A stretch of 9,196 nucleotides of DNA, taken from positions 1 through 9,196 of the forward strand of contig JBBSQE010000131.1 in NCBI GenBank assembly GCA_038258095.1, written 5' to 3'. A program made the translations under genes and the position numbers. The notes below the pieces were generated by a model, which searched no databases, had not been told where the DNA came from, and worked only from the letters and a program-made list of their open reading frames with translations. Shown in pieces: positions 5,757 through 9,196 of the stretch (the stretch's first letter is position 1; the number at the start of each line of letters is the position of its first letter). Source of the DNA: JBBSQE01 sp038258095. Its GTDB lineage: Bacteria; Actinomycetota; Thermoleophilia; Solirubrobacterales; 70-9.

Positions 5757-6287
5757 ATGGATGAGTACGCGGAGGACAAGCGCCCGACGAAGTGGCTGGT
5801 CATCACCGGGGTCCTGGCTCTGGTTGCGATCGGATTTGCGATCTGGGGGTTCTCGAAGAAGTCCGATCTGGACGACTCCCAGAAGACCGTCGAAGCTCAG
5901 AAGCAGGAGCTTGCGGCACAGGGCAAGACCGAGGCGAGCGACGTCGCGTTCGGCAAGAAGGCCGTGGACTCCTACAAGCAGACGAGGGACAAGCTCATCG
6001 GCGAGGACAAGACCGCCGAGGAGGTCGAGGCTGACGTCAAAAAGCAGAACGACCAGCTCAAGGCCGCTCGTGCGCAGGTCGCCACCGCCGACAGCGATAC
6101 GGCCCAGGCCGACGCCCAGCTCAAGCAGGCCCAGGAGGAGACAGATGTGGCCTCGGCGTGCGCCAAGGGAACGGTTTCAGCCATCGACGAGTTCTTCCAG
6201 GCCGGGAACCCGAACACCGGCGCCGAGAAGGCGATGAACAAGCTGCAGCAGCTCGAGTCGCAGTGCCAGTCGGTGCTGAACTCCTAG
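5757..6287 (+). CDS. Membrane-anchored coiled-coil protein, function unknown
   Basis: A 176-residue protein I do not recognise. It has a short acidic-basic cytoplasmic N-terminus (1-12), one transmembrane helix (about 13-31, LVITGVLALVAIGFAIWGF), then a long Lys/Glu/Gln/Ala-rich helical stretch (about 36-130) with heptad character (KTVEAQKQELAAQ, EEVEADVKKQNDQLKAARAQV). A small C-terminal part has two cysteines (Cys135, Cys170), which could form a disulfide if exported. The topology suggests a helix bundle outside the membrane, held by an uncleaved signal anchor. Lysine is unusually frequent for such a GC-rich genome. It has its own promoter box, a strong ribosome site and a hairpin terminator, so it is probably monocistronic. 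It may be a cell-envelope spacer or scaffold, but nothing in the sequence proves that. Confidence 0.8.
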   Translation: MDEYAEDKRPTKWLVITGVLALVAIGFAIWGFSKKSDLDDSQKTVEAQKQELAAQGKTEASDVAFGKKAVDSYKQTRDKLIGEDKTAEEVEADVKKQNDQLKAARAQVATADSDTAQADAQLKQAQEETDVASACAKGTVSAIDEFFQAGNPNTGAEKAMNKLQQLESQCQSVLNS

Positions 6288-6319
6288 GCCGCCGGAACCG
6301 AGAGACCGAAAGCATCGCC

Positions 6320-6346
6320 AGCCCGGCCGGGAGGACCGGTCGGGCT
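6320..6346 (+). terminator. U-less hairpin terminator
   Basis: AGCCCGGCCGG (6320-6330) pairs with CCGGTCGGGCT (6336-6346) over 11 bp with one G-U, around a five-base GAGGA loop, 32 bases after the stop of the coiled-coil gene. No T-run follows, as is common for hairpin terminators in GC-rich actinobacteria. Confidence 0.6.
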
Positions 6347-6389
6347 GACCGCGACTCCTCTCCGCGGCGCGTAGTCGCCCCCATTTTCG

Positions 6390-6439
6390 GACGAGGAGCA
6401 GATCGGGCACCGGCCTGGTGCCCGGATCGACACCTCGTC
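6390..6439 (+). other. Long imperfect hairpin, intergenic
   Basis: GACGAGG (6390-6396) pairs with CCTCGTC (6433-6439). After a symmetric 4x4 internal loop, GAT pairs with ATC and CGGGCACC (6404-6411) with GGTGCCCG (6417-6424), with a single bulged G at 6425 and a five-base GGCCT loop. The 50-base structure lies after the terminator at 6320 and about 60 bases before the promoter box at 6501, so it belongs to neither transcript as drawn. It could be a second terminator, a small RNA or a protein-binding palindrome. Confidence 0.4.
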
Positions 6440-6500
6440 GCCCACGGGCGGCGCAGGGAGCGGACAAGCGGCACAAACCGGTCAGGGTCGGCGGTCGCAC

Positions 6501-6506
6501 TAGGCT
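6501..6506 (+). promoter_or_regulatory. Putative -10 box TAGGCT (leaderless leader peptide/SDR operon)
   Basis: TAGGCT fits TANNNT and ends seven bases before ATG 6514, the same geometry as at 1095 and 5234. There is no purine-rich ribosome site between it and the ATG, in keeping with a leaderless start. Confidence 0.45.
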
Positions 6507-6513
6507 GCGTCCG

Positions 6514-6585
6514 ATGACTCCGAGAGCGACAGTCAAACCACCGACCGCCAAGTCACCGACCGCCAAGTCACCGAGCACCGCGTGA
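6514..6585 (+). CDS. Leader peptide ORF with PTAKS repeats
   Basis: ATG 6514 opens a 23-codon frame: MTPRATVK, then PPTAKSPTAKSPSTA, and TGA at 6583-6585. The stop overlaps the GTG start of the SDR gene (GTGA, 4 bp). The SDR start has no ribosome site of its own, so its translation probably depends on ribosomes leaving this frame. The promoter box seven bases upstream makes this ATG the likely first codon of the transcript. The peptide is basic and Pro/Ser/Thr-rich, without a membrane segment. It may be only a translation entry device or may regulate the operon. Alternatively the frame is fortuitous and SDR translation starts elsewhere. Confidence 0.4.
   Translation: MTPRATVKPPTAKSPTAKSPSTA
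6540..6574 (+). repeat. 15-bp tandem repeat, 2.3 copies
   Basis: ACCGACCGCCAAGTC occurs at 6540-6554 and 6555-6569 without change, followed by a partial third copy (ACCGA). The unit is a multiple of three, so copy changes add or remove five residues (PTAKS) from the leader peptide without shifting frame. It ends eight bases before the SDR start codon. Confidence 0.85.
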
Positions 6586-7472
6586 CCACCGAGATCGACA
6601 CGGGCGGCCGCGACCTCTCCGGCAGGACGATCCTGATCTCCGGGGGCAGCCGCGGGATCGGGCTGGCGATTGCGCTGCGGGCTGCCGCGGACGGGGCAAA
6701 TGTGGCTCTTCTCGCCAAGACCGCCGAGCCCCACCCGAAGCTGGAGGGAACCGTGTTCACGGCAGCGGAGGAGATCGAGGCGGTGGGCGGCAAGGCGCTG
6801 CCGATCGTCGGCGATGTGCGAAACGACGAGAACGTCGAAGACGCGGTCGCTCAGACCGTCTCGAGATTCGGCGGCATCGACATCTGCATCAACAACGCCA
6901 GCGCCATCAACCTCGCTCCCATCGATGACCTGCCGATGAAGGTCTACGACCTGATGCAGGACATCAACGTGCGCGGGACCTACACGCTGAGCCGTGCATG
7001 CGCCCCGCATCTTCGCGAGTCCGAGAACGGGCACATCCTGACCCTCTCGCCGCCGATCACCCTGGAGCCGAAGTGGCTCGCCCCGCACACCGGCTACACG
7101 ATGGCCAAGTACGGGATGACGCTGTGCGCGCTCGGGCTCGCCCAGGAGCTTCGGGGGGCCGGAGTCGCGTCTAACACTCTCTGGCCGAGGACCCTCGTGG
7201 CAACGGCCGCGGTGCAGAACCTCCTCGGCGGGGACGCGGCCATGCAACGCGCGCGGACGCCCGCGGTCTACGCCGACGCGGCCTACGTCGTCCTGACGAG
7301 TGACAGCCGCGAGCTCACCGGCGGGGCACTCCTCTGCGAGGACGTCCTGCGGGCGGCGGGCGTCACCCATCTCTCGCCCTACCTGGCGGACCCGTCCGGC
7401 GCCGATCTGCAGGTGGACCTGTTCGTCGACGAGGTCGACCCGCCAAACAACCCAACCGAGGAGGAGACATGA
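6582..7472 (+). CDS. HSDL2-like short-chain dehydrogenase/reductase
   Basis: A 296-residue classical SDR that oxidises or reduces a hydroxy/keto group with NAD(P). Seen: cofactor motif GGSRGIG (21-27), KTAEPHPKLEGTVFTAAEEI (46-65), NNAS (104-107), Asn129 in DINVRGTY, catalytic Ser156 in TLSPP, and Tyr172/Lys176 in YTMAK. The segment after beta-2 with 'KTAEPHPKL-GT' and the SPP-type serine motif are hallmarks of the HSDL2 branch (hydroxysteroid dehydrogenase-like 2), but there is no C-terminal SCP2 sterol-carrier domain as in animal HSDL2. Bacterial relatives act on fatty-acyl, terpenoid or steroid-like alcohols; the substrate here is unknown. GTG 6582 is the only start in frame before the Rossmann fold. 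It overlaps the leader ORF (GTGA) and the VOC gene (ATGA), so the operon is tightly coupled. Confidence 0.9.
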   Translation: MTTEIDTGGRDLSGRTILISGGSRGIGLAIALRAAADGANVALLAKTAEPHPKLEGTVFTAAEEIEAVGGKALPIVGDVRNDENVEDAVAQTVSRFGGIDICINNASAINLAPIDDLPMKVYDLMQDINVRGTYTLSRACAPHLRESENGHILTLSPPITLEPKWLAPHTGYTMAKYGMTLCALGLAQELRGAGVASNTLWPRTLVATAAVQNLLGGDAAMQRARTPAVYADAAYVVLTSDSRELTGGALLCEDVLRAAGVTHLSPYLADPSGADLQVDLFVDEVDPPNNPTEEET

Positions 7473-7828
7473 TCGAGGGCCTGGATTTCATTGGCGTCCC
7501 ATCGCAGGACGCCGACCGCTCCCGCGAGTTCTACGTCGAGACGCTGGGCCTGCGGGCCGACGACAAGAGCTCATACGAGTTCTGGCTCGGCGACACCTGC
7601 TTCGGCATCTGGGAACCGGAGAAGATGGGCAGGGAGTTCGCGCCGTCGAAGAACGCCCACCCGGCACTCCACGTGGATGACGTCGCGAAGGCCCGCGAGG
7701 AGCTCGAGGCGAAGGGCGTCGAGTTCAACGGAGAGACGTTCGACACCGGCGTCTGTCAGATGGCGCTCTTCACCGACCCCGACGGCAACGACCTGATGCT
7801 CCACCACCGCTACGCGCCAGTCGAGTAG
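7469..7828 (+). CDS. VOC-superfamily (glyoxalase/dioxygenase fold) protein
   Basis: A 119-residue protein with the paired beta-alpha-beta-beta-beta units of the vicinal oxygen chelate superfamily. Seen: first-module start GLDFIGVPSQDADRSREFYVETLGL (4-28), second-module strand HPALHVDDVAKAREELEAKGVEF (64-86) and the terminal FTDPDGNDLMLHH (101-113), a very common ending in the family. The usual metal ligands are incomplete: the first strand has no His where one is expected, and the final strand has Met110 in place of the usual Glu; His64/His68 and His112/His113 remain. It may dimerise with shared ligands, or be a binding protein rather than a metalloenzyme. It has a strong ribosome site (GAGGAGGAG, 7458-7466) and overlaps the SDR stop as ATGA. 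It may act on the product of the SDR. Confidence 0.85.
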   Translation: MIEGLDFIGVPSQDADRSREFYVETLGLRADDKSSYEFWLGDTCFGIWEPEKMGREFAPSKNAHPALHVDDVAKAREELEAKGVEFNGETFDTGVCQMALFTDPDGNDLMLHHRYAPVE

Positions 7829-7847
7829 GGGAGGGGACGAGAACGGC

Positions 7848-8417
7848 GTGGCCGCGGACTCCGACGAGCAACGGGAAGCCGCGAAGGAGGCGGCCTCGCG
7901 CCGGCGGATCGCCGAGACCTACCGCGCCCAGCGGACCGGGGAGCTGAAGGCGATCGCCGAAGCGGCCCTTGGCGGACCGGTCGAGGCTGCCGCGCGGTTC
8001 GAGACGACCGCGATCGGCAACCTCGCGATGTCAATTCCGTTCCTCGGCATGCTGCTCGCGGCAGGCCGGAGCTTCGGCGTCCCCAAGCCCCTGCGAGGTC
8101 TGACGATGCTGGCTCTCGACGGCCACACGCTCTACGGGATCGGGAGCGCGAAGCGAAGGGGCGACTCGGAGCAGGTGGTCCTGATCAGCTGGCCGCGCGA
8201 CGCGGTCTGCGTCAGAGCGATCGGCGTGGCGGGAACCGATTCGGCAGTCACCTTCGAGGCCTCCTCGGGCAAGCCCACCGGCTTCCGGCTCTACTGCTCA
8301 TCGCTGCGGACGAACCCGTGGGCGTCGGAGCTGGTGCGGGCCCTCGGCGGTCAGCCCCCGCCCCCAATCGACCCGACGAAGCTCGACTATGACGCCACGG
8401 ACCTGCCGACGGTCTGA
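7848..8417 (+). CDS. Hypothetical protein, third gene of the SDR-VOC operon
   Basis: A 189-residue protein of no family I recognise. It opens with a charged, Ala/Arg/Glu-rich helix (1-50), followed by an apolar segment (about 57-73, GNLAMSIPFLGMLLAAG) that could be a short membrane or hairpin helix. A compact region with alternating strands then follows (LTMLALDGHTLYGIGSAKRRG, VVLISWPRDAVCVRAIG, FRLYCSS, 85-152), ending in an acidic, proline-rich tail (167-189). The LALDGHTLYGI... VLISWPRD pattern resembles small beta-barrel domains of PH-like or other uncharacterised actinobacterial proteins that judge a measured value, but this is only a visual impression. GTG 7848 follows a GGGGAGGGG ribosome region, 19 bp after the VOC stop, so it belongs to the same transcript. 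The function is unknown. Confidence 0.75.
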   Translation: MAADSDEQREAAKEAASRRRIAETYRAQRTGELKAIAEAALGGPVEAAARFETTAIGNLAMSIPFLGMLLAAGRSFGVPKPLRGLTMLALDGHTLYGIGSAKRRGDSEQVVLISWPRDAVCVRAIGVAGTDSAVTFEASSGKPTGFRLYCSSLRTNPWASELVRALGGQPPPPIDPTKLDYDATDLPTV

Positions 8418-8456
8418 GGACAGCCGCCGATCGGCGCGTGGGCCGCGCGGATCTGG

Positions 8457-8462
8457 CAGATT
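8457..8462 (+). promoter_or_regulatory. Putative -10 box CAGATT (leaderless hydrolase gene)
   Basis: CAGATT, one base off TANNNT, ends six bases before ATG 8469 and there is no ribosome site in between. The position repeats the geometry seen before three other starts here. The short upstream gap also carries the palindrome GCCGATCGGC (8426-8435) and a 5-bp GCGCG/CGCGC hairpin (8434-8448) that might end the previous operon. Confidence 0.35.
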
Positions 8463-8468
8463 GTCGGC

Positions 8469-9196
8469 ATGAGAGAAATGTGCGCGACCCGCGCCCGCAA
8501 GCTGCCCCTGTCCATCCTTGCCGCGGCCGCGGGCGTCGCCTGCCTTTGGGGCGCTTCGACTGCATCCGCCGCCGACCTGACCGCGCGCGGCAGCGCCGAG
8601 CAGGTACAGGTGACCGGGGCGACGCCGGGTCAGAAGGTCGTGCTCGTGCGAGCCCACAAGGTCGTTGCCACCAGGACCGCGGGAGAGCTCGGGGGCTCGA
8701 TCTTCCGTCGCGTCAAGCCGGGCGCCGGCTACTTCGTTCGCTCGGGCGGCGTCAGGACGAGGAGCCTGCGGGTCATGACCGGCCGTTCCGCGCCGCCCAA
8801 CAGGAGTCTCTACACACAGGCTATCCCGGAGCCCGGCTACGGCTACCTGACCACCCGCGACGGCACGGAGCTCGCGGTGAACGTCAGCCTTCCCGGACCC
8901 GCCGAAGACGGCCCGTACCCGACCCTGGTCGAGTACTCGGGCTACGCGTACGCGAACCCCAGCGGCCCGCAGAGCGGCATCGCCCCGATCGCAAAGCTCC
9001 TCGGCTTCGCCGTCGTCGACGTGAACATGCGCGGCACAGGCTGCTCGGGCGGCGCGTTCGACTTCTTCGAGCGGTTGCAGTCCCTCGACGGTTACGACGT
9101 CGTCGAGACGGTCGCGCGCCAGCCCTGGGTGCTCCACCACAAGGTGGGGATGCTCGGCGTCTCCTACGGCGGCATCAGCCAGCTCTTCGTAGCTGC
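8469..9196 (+). CDS. Secreted CocE/X-Pro dipeptidyl-peptidase-type hydrolase, 5' part
   Basis: The frame runs off the window; 242 residues are seen. The N-terminus is a Sec signal peptide: basic MREMCATRARK, hydrophobic 12-28, and an Ala-Ser-Ala site with likely cleavage after residue 34. A small beta-rich region (36-105) precedes the alpha/beta-hydrolase domain of the CocE/NonD (peptidase S15) group. Seen there: TTRDGTELAVNVSLPGP (128-144), PTLVEYSGYAY (151-161), DVNMRGTGCSGGAFDFF (184-200, the RGxGxSxG signature) and the nucleophile elbow GVSYGG with Ser232 (230-235). The catalytic Asp and His and the C-terminal jelly-roll lie beyond the window. Such enzymes cleave Xaa-Pro dipeptides or esters outside the cell. 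It is probably transcribed on its own from the box at 8457. Confidence 0.92.
   Translation, partial: MREMCATRARKLPLSILAAAAGVACLWGASTASAADLTARGSAEQVQVTGATPGQKVVLVRAHKVVATRTAGELGGSIFRRVKPGAGYFVRSGGVRTRSLRVMTGRSAPPNRSLYTQAIPEPGYGYLTTRDGTELAVNVSLPGPAEDGPYPTLVEYSGYAYANPSGPQSGIAPIAKLLGFAVVDVNMRGTGCSGGAFDFFERLQSLDGYDVVETVARQPWVLHHKVGMLGVSYGGISQLFVA

Noticed and set aside
6177..7370. 397-codon minus-strand open frame opposite the SDR gene
   Set aside because: It is antisense to a motif-complete SDR and shows no family features; the arginine-rich composition is typical of a codon-bias shadow.
8469..8572. Lipoprotein signal around Cys25 in the secreted hydrolase
   Set aside because: Gly is at -3 and the site is followed by a further hydrophobic stretch and a better Ala-Ser-Ala cleavage site, so an ordinary Sec signal is more likely.

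Overview
This is a high-GC window with nearly gap-free coding and many 1-4 bp gene overlaps. It uses GTG and TTG starts as well as ATG, and several genes appear to be leaderless. The proteins and style suggest an actinobacterial-type chromosome, most plausibly Thermoleophilia/Solirubrobacterales. That placement is an inference from protein style and composition, not from a marker gene. I see no tRNA, rRNA, CRISPR array, insertion sequence, phage gene or toxin-antitoxin pair.

Layout. (1) 1-932, + strand: the tail of a surface-polysaccharide locus. It holds the C-terminal end of a membrane family 2 glycosyltransferase, overlapped by 4 bp with a small PglC-like sugar-phosphate transferase. (2) 1020-1066: an isolated nested inverted repeat. 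(3) 1108-2594, +: a RimJ-type GNAT acetyltransferase overlapped by 4 bp with a FemAB-like (BioF2/Acetyltransf_6) GNAT protein. (4) 5227-2614, - strand: methylenetetrahydrofolate reductase, an alpha/beta-hydrolase and a membrane-anchored DUF3105 protein, tightly spaced and convergent with the FemAB-like gene. (5) 5228-5756: a 529-bp region without a convincing protein gene. It contains a good sigma-70-type promoter followed by what looks like a structured non-coding RNA closed by a stem and a U-tract, then several strong hairpins, then the promoter of the next gene. (6) 5757-6287, +: a membrane-anchored coiled-coil protein of unknown function, followed by a U-less hairpin terminator. (7) 6390-6439: a long imperfect hairpin. 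(8) 6514-8417, +: a leader peptide with a 15-bp tandem repeat, an HSDL2-like short-chain dehydrogenase, a VOC-superfamily protein and an unrecognised protein, arranged as one operon with GTGA and ATGA overlaps. (9) 8469-9196, +: the start of a secreted CocE/X-Pro dipeptidyl-peptidase-type serine hydrolase that runs off the window.

How the parts work together. Genes 1-2 belong to glycan assembly at the membrane, and the two acyltransferase-type genes after them could decorate cell-surface material, although a separate promoter lies between them. MTHFR is housekeeping one-carbon metabolism and appears to drive two unrelated passenger genes. SDR-VOC-unknown looks like a small catabolic or detoxification operon. 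No recognisable defence or mobile system is present. The most interesting unexplained signals are the RNA candidate at about 5330-5463, the repeated pattern of a TANNNT box placed 6-7 nt before a start codon, and the repeat-containing leader peptide before the SDR gene.
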